Assembly: GCA_025331435.1 (NCBI GenBank)
Contig: JAIWNI010000035.1
Coordinates: 1 to 64,000 of the forward strand
DNA: 64,000 nucleotides
Source of the DNA: Choanephora cucurbitarum
Lineage: Eukaryota > Mucoromycota > Mucoromycetes > Mucorales > Choanephoraceae
Reading direction: 5' to 3'
Shown: piece by piece, positions 22,621-33,600 of the stretch
Position numbering within the stretch: the stretch's first letter is position 1
Layout: every line of letters starts with the position of its first letter
Notes under the pieces: model-generated
The model's input: the letters and a program-made list of their open reading frames with translations, nothing else
What the model was told of the DNA's origin: nothing
Database searches by the model: none
Position numbers and translations under genes: made by a program

Positions 22621-24094
22621 AGCAACTCATCCAAGACTCATTTGGCAAAGTGCGTTGAGAGAGCAGCTCACTTTCCTAATGCTTTGTGCTGTAGTCAGTA
22701 CAAACGCGTGTCCATTGGGTCCAGATCGAAAGGTTAGAGATGGCCAAAGTCCGAAATATATGCAGCTCTTGGTCGCGCCTAAAGAAAAGAAGAGATAAAA
22801 TTGTCTGTGAGTTAGACGAATGTTACGGTGCTTCTAATGGCACGTTGATGCTTACTTGGCAAGTCTCACTTGCTACGAACTTGGAATGAAAAGAAAAAAG
22901 AACAAAGAACCACAGCTCAAACAGGTTAATTTATTTGATAAATGAAATTGAAAATCAAACATAAGCAAGTTAAATCACGTGATAGTAACTTTTTTAATTC
23001 GATTTTTCAGTAATATAGGGTTTGATATTAGCCTCAAATAGTTTTGTATCGTCTACAATCCAGATTTACCTTGCTGAGAATCTTCAAATATGAAGAAAAT
23101 GTTATTACTATAGCCTAGCTAAATATGCATTTATATTGAAAGCTTACCGATCTTTCCCAGATCTTTGAAGCGTTGCCCTTAATCTGAGAAAAAAAAAATA
23201 TTGGCCTTTTCCTTGGATTCAACCAGTAAAATTTATTATTTCATACGGGTTTCACTCTATGCACTTTGGCACTGGCCAAATAGAACTTATACCAATTGTT
23301 GAATTCATCCGCAGTTTGCGATTCGAGGTTATTTTTTATATACGTAGTATGCTTTGTTATAAAATCTCCAAAAGAAGGAGGAGTATGGCCTTCAAGGCAG
23401 TTTTTGAAATAAGTGTTGAATGTATTCTGGTGTTTAGAGTCCATTGTTAAAGTGAAGAAAAAGAGAAGAAAATGAAAGGTTAATTCTGGAGCTTAAAGTA
23501 AGAATTTTTCCGTAAATAAAACAAAAAAAAAGAAAAGCTATATTTTTGGTGTTTCATTTGAAAGAATAGTACAACTATACAAGCATAGACAAAGGCTGGC
23601 CTCTTCGAAGGGAGTGTTTGCCATTCAGCAAAAACAGTTTGGGCTTGTGGAGGGATTTGCTTCTCGAAAGCTTGGGGAGAGACATCAACAGAAGAAAAAA
23701 ACCGTTGCGCACCGGGAAAGGCAGCCAAAGAGGGTGTGTCGGAGAACCTTGTCAGGAATTTTTTTGAATCAACAAGGATTCCGCGTTAAGAAAACAAAAG
23801 GTAGGATAGAGACAGCTGAATTCCGTTTGGGGCCAGCCTTGGAGCTCGTGCGAGAGCAACCTCAGCAGAATTCAGCTGTCTTGGTAGGTGTTGTAGAGCA
23901 GAACGCGGACATCGTGCCTCATTCTTTCTTTCCGCCAACGCAAAGATTCAGCAGACCTGGTTTGTTGTGGCGGTGGTGGCGACGATGACAAAGGACCAGA
24001 AGGCGAAGACCGCGGAGACCGCGAAGGCTTTGTATTTTTCATTTATAAAAAAAAGTTAAAGAGAGAAGAGAAAAAGATAAAATAGGGGGGCTCA
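22621..24094. other. Region without a supportable gene
   Basis: Only short open frames are present. Two on the minus strand have protein-like composition (23444-23241, beginning MDSKHQNTF, and 23728-23480, beginning MAAFPGAQRFF), but their upstream frames hit stops and I recognise no family. The 23590-24030 part is more GC-rich than its surroundings. It may be transposon remnant DNA. Confidence 0.4.
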
Positions 24095-24252
24095 ATAATA
24101 CTTTATCTTTTTATGCATCTAATTTTTTACATCTGCGGAATTTTAACTATACCCAATAAGAGCTCACGCATAGTTTTGGTTGGGCTTTCATTGGGTATAG
24201 TTAAAATTCCGCAGATGTAAAAAATTAGATGCATAAAAAGATAAAGTATTAT
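24095..24252. repeat. Perfect palindrome, 63-bp arms with 32-bp loop
   Basis: Arms 24095-24157 and 24190-24252 are exact reverse complements over 63 bp. The loop is 24158-24189. The arm reads ATAATACTTTATC at its outer edge and ends ACTATACCCAAT at the loop. The outer edge of the right arm covers the stop codon of the small gene at 24249-24566. The structure could extrude as a cruciform or fold as a long RNA hairpin. Confidence 0.92.
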
Positions 24253-24566
24253 GCCATGTTGTACAGATGATACAACAGCTTCATGCGATGAAGTTGAGAA
24301 ATGTAGGCAGCTGGTAGTTGCTTCTTTCGTCCCCTTCTTCGAACATCATCAGCTTCGTTTTTTAATCTAGTGGTAGATCTCATTCTGTCGATATTGCGAG
24401 TACGTTCCTAAATATCAATAATAAAGCATTTAGTCGATCTTGACGTTGTATAGAGATATATAAGATTATCCAAACTTACTCTACAATCATCACAGGTCTT
24501 GTATCTGGATTTTGAGAATGTCGTTTGTTGAACGCAGCAAGAGCAAAATCTAACTTCAGCGGGCAT
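24249..24566 (-). CDS. Small 81-aa protein with paired CxxC motifs
   Basis: Two exons (24566-24480 and 24407-24249) separated by a 72-nt intron give 81 aa. The first exon encodes FCSCCVQQTTFSKSRYKTCDDC, a CxxC-x(n)-CxxC arrangement likely to bind one zinc ion. The second is basic (DVRRRGRKKQLPAAYISQ). This YKTCxxCR type of Cys-pair motif often begins fungal transposon-associated proteins, so it may be the leader protein of a mobile element. Function is not known. Its stop codon falls in the palindrome arm. Confidence 0.5.
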
Positions 24567-24771
24567 GATAACGATCTAATGTATAAACTTCTAACGAAGT
24601 AAAGAAAGAAGAAGGAATAAGAAAGTAGACTATTTAATTTTTCTCCATTAGTTTCCACAATTTTCGATTGATCAGAAGGCGAAGGTCACGTGACTAAATT
24701 AATTTTTCTCAAATTTCAGTAACATATGTTTTGATGATTAATGAAAAGGAAAAATCATGCAAATGAATGGC

Positions 24772-26960
24772 TTATTCCACAGTTTCAATCTCGTCTAAAT
24801 ATGATGTTAGCTCTAGAAACAATTGATGAACCAACACTCTAAGCCCACAAAAGCCATCTTTGCCAACATCAATGGCTCCAGTATACCAACTATCCAAGAT
24901 ACATGGATGTATCTGCTCAAACATAAGAGAGGTACTCTCTTTCTTCAGATTGCCTGTACTTCCATCATCATCAACATCACTATCTTCTACTTTCTCCTTC
25001 TTGACTTTTACTACGAAATATTGATGAATAAGGGATACTTGATTTCTGTAAACTTCTATCATCTTCTATTTTAATTTTCTTTCTGCTTTCTGAATCATCT
25101 TTTCTTTGTCATTATCTTTCAACTTTTTTTTAACGATTAACACGATTTCTTTTGAGAACCTTGGGTCTTCCTCTATGAACAGTTGCTAAAGTAGGTGCTT
25201 TAACGTTACTGACATTTTAGGACCAAGCTGATCAATCAAATCTTGCAGGTCATCAAGGATATGCTGCTTTTCTTTTAATGTCTTGCTGCCCACAAAAATG
25301 CTGTCCAATTGATTTCTCAGATGTTGATAAACAATAGGAAATTCACTATTGATAACTGGTCGAAGGGTTATTGATGTTTCCAGCGGAAGCAATTTCACCA
25401 ATCTTAGCAACTAAACTATAGTTAATGCTCAATTAAAGAGATGCTTTTGTTTCATTTCCGTTTAAATAAGGGAAATGCCATCTAGGATGAACATCATCAA
25501 GTGTCACCTCTTCCTTGTCTTCGACACATCTAAGCAAATCATGACGACAGGGCAAACGCCAAATCTTGACAAAGCAAGAACAAACGGGATTCAACTGACC
25601 TTTTTGCTTCTCTTTCAAGCCTTTCGCCAGCTGGTTCATGATCTTGATGCTCGCAAACTTGGTAATTTTGCCTTTCAAAGGCTTCAAAAAAGGCTCAGCT
25701 TGACTCGGGATAACAGAAACAGGCACAGAAAAGCTTTCATGCTCCATCTGCATGTTTATATAGTCCTTCTTTTGAACTTAATATTAGCTAAAAAAAAAAC
25801 TTAAAAATCAATCATATTTAACCTTACTCTCATTTTATACCAATGGTCAGTGACAGGACCCATCTTTCCTTCTGAGGAGCCAATACTTTGCTTCATGGCA
25901 GCATGTGTAGCCTCAACGCGGTTTGTAGACATGTTGTTCATATGGGGATAAGCAATGGCATAATAACTGCCCCATTGTCCTTCAGATTTCAGCATACAGT
26001 CATCCCCCGATTTAGGGAACGGCTTCGGTTCCCTCGCGACCGTTCCCTAAATCAATATCGTTCCTTATTTAAAATAAAGTACCGCTGGATAAGCTTTTAT
26101 CCTGATTGTGATAGCTTCGCACCATTGCTTTGGTAGCACTCCGATGTCATTACTGTTGAAAGTGTTTGATACAAAGCATGCGATGCAATAAAATTATAGA
26201 AGATACATAATTTCTCGCATAGAAAGCTCATAGTAAAATCGTCATCAGAATAGTATTATGGTCTCAAATTAAATTTGAACGTTTGATACAATATTCAACA
26301 TGATATTGCGAAAAGTTATCGCTCTTATTTGATCGAGATTGTCTAAAACAGAGTAACGAAGATAATTTATAAAGTGTTTCTACTAATAATTGGCTCTTAC
26401 AAGCGGCATATGAAATAAAATAAGGAACGGGTTGCCACAGGACCGTTCCCTATTCCTTAAAGCAATAATAAGGAACATTAAGCGGTAACGGAAGTTCGGT
26501 TCCCTTAAGACCGTTCCCTAAATCGAAATCGTTCCCTAAATTCCGTTCCCTAAATCGAGGGATGACTGTACTATTTTCAAGAGTTAAAAAAAAAGATTCT
26601 CGTTCAATCAATAACCAAGTCAATAATCCAACTTACAGATGGAAGTAGTCAATGCAGTCATTTTTGTTAACTAAAAGCCTAACACGGTTGAGAAAGTCGA
26701 TGTACAACTTCTTTGCATCTTCGTATTCTTTTTTGGTGGTGCAACCACGGGCAATATCGAAGGTTAAGCTTCGATGCTGAGCTTCATAATGATCGCGTTC
26801 ATCCACTTTATGGTATAATTTATAAAATTATGTTAAAGCAAATACGGACTACGCCTTAAACATTGACTCACCTGAAAGTTTAGGATAGGAATTGTTTCCT
26901 AAAATGCCTTTTGATATCTTAGCCAATCAATTCTGTCTCTACTTGAGTTTGTTTGAAGCA
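24772..26960 (-). pseudogene. Mutator-like transposase gene, 5'-truncated and disrupted, with SWIM and OTU-like parts
   Basis: Minus-strand exons read EYEDAKKLYIDFLNRVRLL, then TNRVEATHAAMKQSIGSSEG (the helical segment carrying the third catalytic acid in MULE transposases), a SWIM zinc finger (CSCFVKIWRLPCRHDLL), a Lys/Glu-rich part, and at 25062-24772 an OTU-cysteine-protease-like segment (AIDVGKDGFCGLRVLV, compare the usual DGNCGFRA). The upstream exons with the first two catalytic Asp residues are missing above about 26960, and a MITE splits the intron-exon border at 25995. Coupling of a MULE transposase with an OTU domain is known from plant and fungal elements. This copy is a remnant. 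Confidence 0.65.
25997..26568. mobile_element. MITE-like element (572 bp) with Tc1-type TA target duplication
   Basis: The ends CAGTCATCCCCCGATTTAG and, inverted, CAGTCATCCCTCGATTTAG match over about 26 bp with one difference and are flanked by TA at 25995-25996 and 26569-26570. Inside, the phrase GTTCCCTAAATCG-like recurs several times in both orientations near the ends. No coding capacity is seen. It sits in the Mutator-like gene remnant. Confidence 0.85.
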
Positions 26961-27924
26961 ATCTCTTTTTTACTTTCTTCCTAGTTGTCATAACTAAAGA
27001 AGAACGTCTTGGCTGAGAAAAAAAAAGGGGGATTGAGTATATCAGAAATGCTGAAACATATCTTTGTTGTCAATCTTGTTATTCGTCTGTTTTATTTTAA
27101 GATATCACAACAAGAAGCACTAAATTCTGTATTTGAATTGACAGACATCAATGTGAGTTATTATTGATTATTGCACCATTAGCCCTCTTTCGTTCATCAG
27201 AATACTTCATCTCTCTTCTAGTGACCACACTAGATTCATGCATGATTGTACTGGTGACTTTATAACAACGACATATGTCTTGCTTTACCAAGTGAGAATA
27301 TTGCAATACTGAGTTTTTCATAAACAAGTCTTGTTTATCCCAACAAATCAGGTTAGATCATTCATTGTTCACTCCACTCTTTACGTATAGACAACATATT
27401 CCTTGAGGATAAGAATGCTGCTTTCTTTGTTACTGTGTGATGAGAATGCTTCTTAGAGTGATGAAGAGTAACTTGTTGATTGCATCTTTATGATGAAACA
27501 AAGACATGTTTATTTACTCTGATTTATCTTTCTTTGTTCTATTCTTCTTAGGGTTTTGTGTTTAGATCGATGCCTTGTTATTGGTTTATTTGGTGTTTAT
27601 GCATGATTTGATAAGGATTGTATGATTTTTTTTACCCATAAATGTTGTCACCAATGATCAAAGTATAAAAAAGAAAAGAGAAGTTCTTCCTTTTCCTTTC
27701 GTTTTCTTTGTTGTTATTTTTTTACCTTCTCTTATTGCTTTTCCCAATATTTCTTTAAGTTTAATCAGTTCATCCAAGTATTCTATTTAAGGGTAGTCAA
27801 AAATCTTGAAAATCTCACCCTTATATAGAGAACACCCTTAAATAGAACACCTTTAAATAGAGCGACTACTGTATTGCTTGGTAAGAGGGAGCGCATTAGA
27901 GTTACCTTTGTCCTAATATTTACT
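26961..27924. other. Gene-poor region with a fragment of another TIR-like end
   Basis: AT-rich sequence without a supportable exon. At about 27786-27876 short repeats of CCCTTAAATAGA-type end in GCGACTACTGTA, which resembles a single terminal repeat of a Tc1-like element. The matching opposite end was not found in the window. Confidence 0.35.
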
Positions 27925-28994
27925 TTTGATTGTTTGATAAGGTAACAATGTCCAAGCAATGACTCTTGAGAAGTCAAAGGGCTCCTTGTATGTTGTTAAG
28001 CGCTCAACACGTCTTACGTTTCCTATTACCATCAATGAATTTTCCAGCAAGATTATACCAATCTTGCATTTGATGTTGAATACAAGAAATATCATAGCAA
28101 ATGACATTGAAGCAATCAAGAAAATGCAAAGAGAAGTACCTGTGTACTCGTTGGGCAAAAGGAAGACTCGCCTGTAATAAATCTATCGTTATTTTAACTC
28201 GCAATCTTTGGCTTTCTTTCTTTCCAGCTCTGCTTTCTTTTTTCTCATGATTCTCTTAATGCAGTTGAGAAAAACAGCTCAGGAAAAATTGAAGAGCGAC
28301 TTAATGGTGTAAAGAATCAGTAGCAGACTGACATGGACTTCATGAGCAACTGTGTGTTCATTGACGAAGCCGCGTTTCACATCAATATGAAGCGTTCTAT
28401 GGCTTGGTCCAAAAAAGGTGAAAGAGCTGTAGTTGTTGTGCCTAAGGCAAGAGCAAAGACAATTACAATACTTGGAGCTATAAACCCATATGGTGTAGTA
28501 AATGTTAGAGTTAGACGTCCAAAAGTTCAGGCTGCAAGCAAGAAAAGAAAAAACTGTTGATGGCTCTTCATCATCTCATAAAAAGGACTAAAGGTGGTAC
28601 TGTAACTGGCCACAACTTCAATTTTGTTGCCAGTTGCATGGATGTCATGGATAGTCACCCTGAGTGCTAAGGGCCATTGCATTGTGATGGGATAATGCTC
28701 CAATCCACAAACATAAGGACATTCAAAAGTACATTGAGAGTTGCGGATATACCTTTCCTCCCTACTCTCCAGAACTCAATCCTATTGAGCAATTTTGGTC
28801 AGTGGTCAAGAGCAAGCTTAAAGCTATTGGAAGAAGAGACAATGACTATGAGAATTCAAGATGCTTGCAACAAGGTTTCGATTAGCGACCTTTGAGGATT
28901 TTGTCATTGTTCTTCTTCAAGATTTGAAGACTGCTTGAGCAAGAAAGCCTAATTTAATACTTTCGTTCACTTTGCTCACTACAGTCAAACCTAT
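27925..28994. repeat. Long inverted repeat, right copy (1.07 kb)
   Basis: Inverted partner of 19988-21057. It includes a solitary copy of the last exon of the accessory gene (27949-28177, plus strand: GSLYVVKRSTRLTFPITI through the stop) and the decayed Tc1-like transposase reading (28292-28952). Its outer end runs into the terminal repeat of the Tc1 element at 28982. Confidence 0.9.
28292..28952 (+). pseudogene. Degenerate Tc1/mariner-type transposase (right arm copy)
   Basis: Same broken transposase as at 20030-20690, in opposite orientation: CVFIDEAAFHINMK, DNAPIHKHKD after a frameshift, and PPYSPELNPIEQFW. The disabling changes are shared with the left copy, so both descend from one already dead gene. 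Confidence 0.75.
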
Positions 28995-30624
28995 TGAAAT
29001 TGGCGTTTTCGAAAAAATAAATGGCCAAAGTTGAAAAATGATTGTCCTTTAATCTGTAGACAAATGTCCTGACGTATAACAATACAAAGTCTAAAATGGT
29101 GTTTTGGTGAAACAATTGATGATCTGACGCTTGGAATGACTACAGAAGCCATAAAGATCGCTAATAAGCACATCATTGCATGCGTCGGCAATTCTGCTAG
29201 ATAAATTCTCCTCTGTCATCAATCTGCCACGCTTCATTTTGCCTTTAACAATAGCCCAAAATTGCTCAGTTGGGTTCAATTCAGGTGAATAAGGTGGCAA
29301 GTACATAACCATATAGTCTCTGCTTTCAATTTTGCGAACCATGGGCTTAGACTTATGAATTGATGCATTGTCAAGGACTAAGTAATGTCCTTTCATGCTC
29401 TCATCCATATCCATTATATCAAGAAGCTCGTTGATAAACTTTACAAAATGAGAAGTTGTACTGCCTTTGGTTATAGGTTTGTTGCTCATGTCATCTTCCT
29501 CTGTTGAAGGGTCAGATCTGTCAACTTCAGCTGCAGTTCTTTTCTTTCCAGTGTTAGATTTTCTTTTTTTTTTAGCAGCCTCTGTCTCTTTTCTTAGTGG
29601 AGGCTTTTTCATAACCACATGCATAACATCAGATGGATGTAGGGCACCAATAACAGTGTAAGAGGACGATTTAGTTTTTGGCTGCTTTACTACAGCAATA
29701 CTTCCCGACTTTGACCTAGCCCAGTTGTTTCTCATGTTAATATGGAAACCGGCTTCATCAATAAAAACACAGTTTTCCGTATAATCTAGATCAGAGTCTT
29801 TCCATCTCATGAACCATTCATATCTTGTTTGCAAATTTTCTGCTGAATTTCTCACTTCAGCCTCAAAAACGGGCTTCTTGATTGCTATTAACATTGTGTT
29901 CCTCAAGTGGTTGTTGAGTTGAGATTTTGATATCTTGAAATCTTCAAAGTTCTTGGTTAAGCTATCAATAATGTCATCCGATACTAACTGTGGATCGTTG
30001 TCGATAAGCTCATAAATGTGCGCATTATGTGCAGCCGTAAAGGAGCTTTCTCGTCCAGCGTTCTGTTCTGATTTCTTATAAGCAACTTCCTCGGTTTCAT
30101 TGTAAAGGTGCCACCACCTCAAGGCCGTTCGGTAATTGATATTCAAGTCTTTCGCAACTTTACTTACAACACCTCGCTCTACTGGGTGCTCGAGCATGCG
30201 ATCAATGGAAGTTTCTCTTGCTAAATCATTGTGGTTCTTGTAAGAGGTGGGTTTTCTCGACTCTTCATGTCTCAATCACCTTTTTTGTTGACACCAATTT
30301 ACGAGGTCTTTCGGGACGCTTAGCACTCAAATACTTTTCTTTACTGGTAATGTTTTCGAGAACAATGTTAGGATCGCTGACATCAGTCAAAATGCCTTCC
30401 ATGGGATCATAGACTTTCTCTCCTCGCTCATTGTAGAGGCTGTCAAGTCCGTCTTCGTAAAAAAGGTACTCATTGGTTTAGATTATAAAAGCGCAAATAA
30501 GTCGTTGCTTTTACGCCAAGTCAATTTAGCACTTCAGGACATTTGTCTACAGATTAAAGGACAATCATTTTTCAACTTTGGCCATTTATTTTTTCGAAAA
30601 CGCCAATTTCAATAGGTTTGACTG
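28982..30624 (-). mobile_element. Tc1/mariner-type element with perfect 91-bp TIRs
   Basis: A 1,643-bp element. The terminal inverted repeats 28982-29072 and 30534-30624 are identical over 91 bp, starting CAGTCAAACCTATTGAAATT. Flanking TA dinucleotides (28980-28981, 30625-30626) fit a Tc1-type target duplication. It carries one transposase gene on the minus strand. Identical TIRs and a long intact ORF suggest recent activity. Confidence 0.93.
29091..30275 (-). CDS. Tc1/mariner-type DD34E transposase
   Basis: The main frame encodes about 390 aa. The N-terminal part has a helix-turn-helix (VSKVAKDLNINYRTALRWW). The catalytic triad appears in CVFIDEAGFHINMRNNWA, YLVLDNASIHKSKP and PPYSPELNPTEQFWAIVK, with 34 residues between the second Asp and the Glu. 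A Lys-rich insertion with a possible nuclear signal (EAAKKKRKSNTGKKR) lies between the first two. A further N-terminal reading from an ATG at 30473 (MSTFFTKTDLTAS...) ends in a different frame at about 30270. The complete protein would then need a one-base shift or an unrecognised splice. Confidence 0.88.
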   Translation of the reverse strand: MRHEESRKPTSYKNHNDLARETSIDRMLEHPVERGVVSKVAKDLNINYRTALRWWHLYNETEEVAYKKSEQNAGRESSFTAAHNAHIYELIDNDPQLVSDDIIDSLTKNFEDFKISKSQLNNHLRNTMLIAIKKPVFEAEVRNSAENLQTRYEWFMRWKDSDLDYTENCVFIDEAGFHINMRNNWARSKSGSIAVVKQPKTKSSSYTVIGALHPSDVMHVVMKKPPLRKETEAAKKKRKSNTGKKRTAAEVDRSDPSTEEDDMSNKPITKGSTTSHFVKFINELLDIMDMDESMKGHYLVLDNASIHKSKPMVRKIESRDYMVMYLPPYSPELNPTEQFWAIVKGKMKRGRLMTEENLSSRIADACNDVLISDLYGFCSHSKRQIINCFTKTPF

Positions 30625-30626
30625 TA

Positions 30627-33600
30627 CATACAACTGATATGTTTAGTGTCTGTTTTTGTCAAGCATACCATGCCTCCTAAACATCAGGTAGCCATACATG
30701 CTTAGCCCTCTTTTTGGTATCATGAATCAAAGTAACTGTATGTAATGCTTCATGTATAACATCAGTTATTGATTGTGCATAAATATTGGCAGCATCTTTT
30801 TTTATGTCAAAAACTGTGCCGACTATGAAAAGGACAGCTCGAAAATATTGTCATTGGATACATTTCTCAGATGAACTGTTTAATATGGTAAATTGAGAAA
30901 TACTTGTAAGTGAATTCTCGAAGCAAAAAAAAAAGAAAGCATATAAGGCTCAAATGATACATTTTATTTCAAGTCAAAGCTTGCTAACAAAATTCAAACT
31001 GATCCTCCAGAATGATAATAATATAGTGTATATGGAGTAGGGTATATGAACATGCCAGATAACATGTGGAACGAGTTTATGCTCTATAAGATCCAAGGCA
31101 CGTATCATGGCAATTCAACTTGAAAGAAGACAGATTTCATAGATGAGAGAGAGAGAGAAAACTTGAATCAGTGATCTAGCTTAGGGCAATCCCTTTAAAT
31201 GAAATCATTGTCAGATGTAAAGTTCATTTTTGTAGTCTATTTAAGCTGTCTACCTTGTTTTGTGTGAGAAAGAGCCACAAGTACAGCATTTGTTAGTACC
31301 AAAGTTGACAGGAGTCGATAGAGTGAGAGTGATATTGGCCATAGTTGAATTTTGAAAGTGGTGAATAAAAAAGAAAAGAGAATAGAAAAAAAAAAGAGAG
31401 AACAATCAATCACTTTTTATCTTGACACACTGTGTTTCGAAATCTGTCAGTTTCTTTGCATTGCCCTGTCGCTGTTACTCAACCCCACTTTTTATCCTCT
31501 CTCCTGAGCAAAAAGAAGTTGCGCTTTGTTAGAACCTAAAGTTGACAATGAGTTCAGAGATACAGAAAAACAAACAAACCATGATATCCAAAATAGGTGG
31601 GAAATATAAAGGTCACCATAAATAGAACATTGTTTCCTTCTAGCCACTAATGCTGAGTGTATCAAAACAGAGCAATCGGATGAAGTTAAACTTTAAAAAA
31701 AAAAGCAGGTGGGTAAAGAATAGCAAAAAAAAAAAAAGAAAGATGGCTTGGAATATTTTACATCATACAAATGATTGATGATTTATGGTTGAAGCTGAAA
31801 GGTTGAAAATATGAAAAGCCTCCATCATTGCTAAGAGAAGCTTGTTTTCAATAGATATTTAGCTTACACAAATATAGATAAATTGGTCAACAAAAGAGTG
31901 TTTGCCTTTAACACATGTGATTTCATCTCAAATAAAAACACCATCTAATTTGACAAGGTAAATGTTACTTTGTAAATGAAACGTGTTAAGAGGCCATTAT
32001 ACTAGTGAATCTTTTTAATATGTTCAAATTTAGAAGCGAGCATAATCAATGCCTTTTCTTTTTAAGGTAGCACTAATTTCAGGGGTGAGGACAAAGAATA
32101 CGTTAAAATTTAAAAGCCCAAAATGTCTGTTTTTGCTAGTGTACAACAAAGGTTTTAATCCTTCAAGTTGAGTCAAAAAGCGAGAAGAGAAATGGACAAG
32201 AGGTTATAGAGATTTTCCTATTGTGGTTACTCTAAAGATTGCTTCAAATATGGACTCTACAGTCGTGCTTTTATCTTCTCTCCTTCTTCAACTAAGAAAC
32301 GCATGGTGGTACAGTTGTCAGGTTAAACATCGCTTCAATAAACAATCAGATAGATGATTTTATAGAATGAAAATCAAACCTTATTTAAGTTGGAACGAGA
32401 AATAAGAGAGTCAAAAAAAAGAGAGCTAAAAGAAAAACCAAGGGAGCACAAAAAAAGAGAAAAGTGCAACGAATGAACAGCGAACCCTAAAAGCTCAACT
32501 TTGAAAACTCTTCTTAAAGCATCACATTGCTGTTGATGTTGAGCAAGACAAATGTGGTGTGAAGACCATGGCTATTTACTTAATCAGTTGTAGAATATCT
32601 CTCCTTTTGTACTTTCAGATGATAGAAGATAAGCTTGGCTAGATTTGAAACGTTGGCTTTAGCAATGAAGCAGTTGATAAGAAAGTTTTTTTTTCTTTCA
32701 ATTTGAAAGCATTACATACAGTATTGAGTTTGAGGATCGAACACTAAGTGTAGAAACCATTTTAATATCGTGCTGCTTTGAGATAATCATATATTGTCTT
32801 TTATCTCTGATAGCATGCTGAATTCTCTCATCATAGTGCCTTTGACGATTTACTTTGGGATATGAACATCAAATAAGCTCTTTACGTGATCGAAGACAAT
32901 TTCGACATGTTGGCAAGATCATTACTCTCAAATATTTTCAAAGGAAGAGAAACATCTATTTCATCAGACCTATTGATATCATTAGTCTTACAATCATCAT
33001 TCTTTACTGAATTTATAATCATTTGCTAAAGAGTAAGATGTTCGTTCGCGAATGTTGTCAAAGTCTAATAAAAAATAGTGTTTGTGTGTGTGTGTGTTCA
33101 GTAATGCTTCAATTCAAGTTGTTGCAGACTTTTTAACGATAATGACTACAAACATGTCCTATAGTTGAATAAGGTTTTTCACCCAATTAACTCTAAATAT
33201 ATATTATATGACAAAACTAGCTTTAGGGTAGAGACAAAAACATGTGGTATCTCTAGTTCTTACCCTGATTACAAGTTTTAGATGATTTTGGAAGAGTAGT
33301 TGCTGTAAGTTATGTACGCTGATTCACTTATTTGCGCTATACTATTACTGAGATTTAATCCATTTTTGACCTATATTTGATCCTATAAACACGATAAATT
33401 TCATCGCTCAAAGAAAACATCATTCCCAACTAAAGATAAATTGCCTTAGGTTAAGGTTTATTATGACAACAAACAAAGCTTATTATACACTTTGTTTCCT
33501 AAGCAATCTTTTTCTTTGTATATCGTCAAAACAGAAAAAGTGGCCTATCTATGTAGCACAAATAGCTACCAATAGATATTTGATAGACCTTGTCTGCATG

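Noticed and set aside
31250..31342. Minus-strand 30-aa frame beginning MANITLTLSTPVNFGTNKC with a CCTCG cluster
   Set aside because: It is too short to separate from chance. It resembles a zinc knuckle or small Cys-rich peptide only weakly, and no supporting exon was found.
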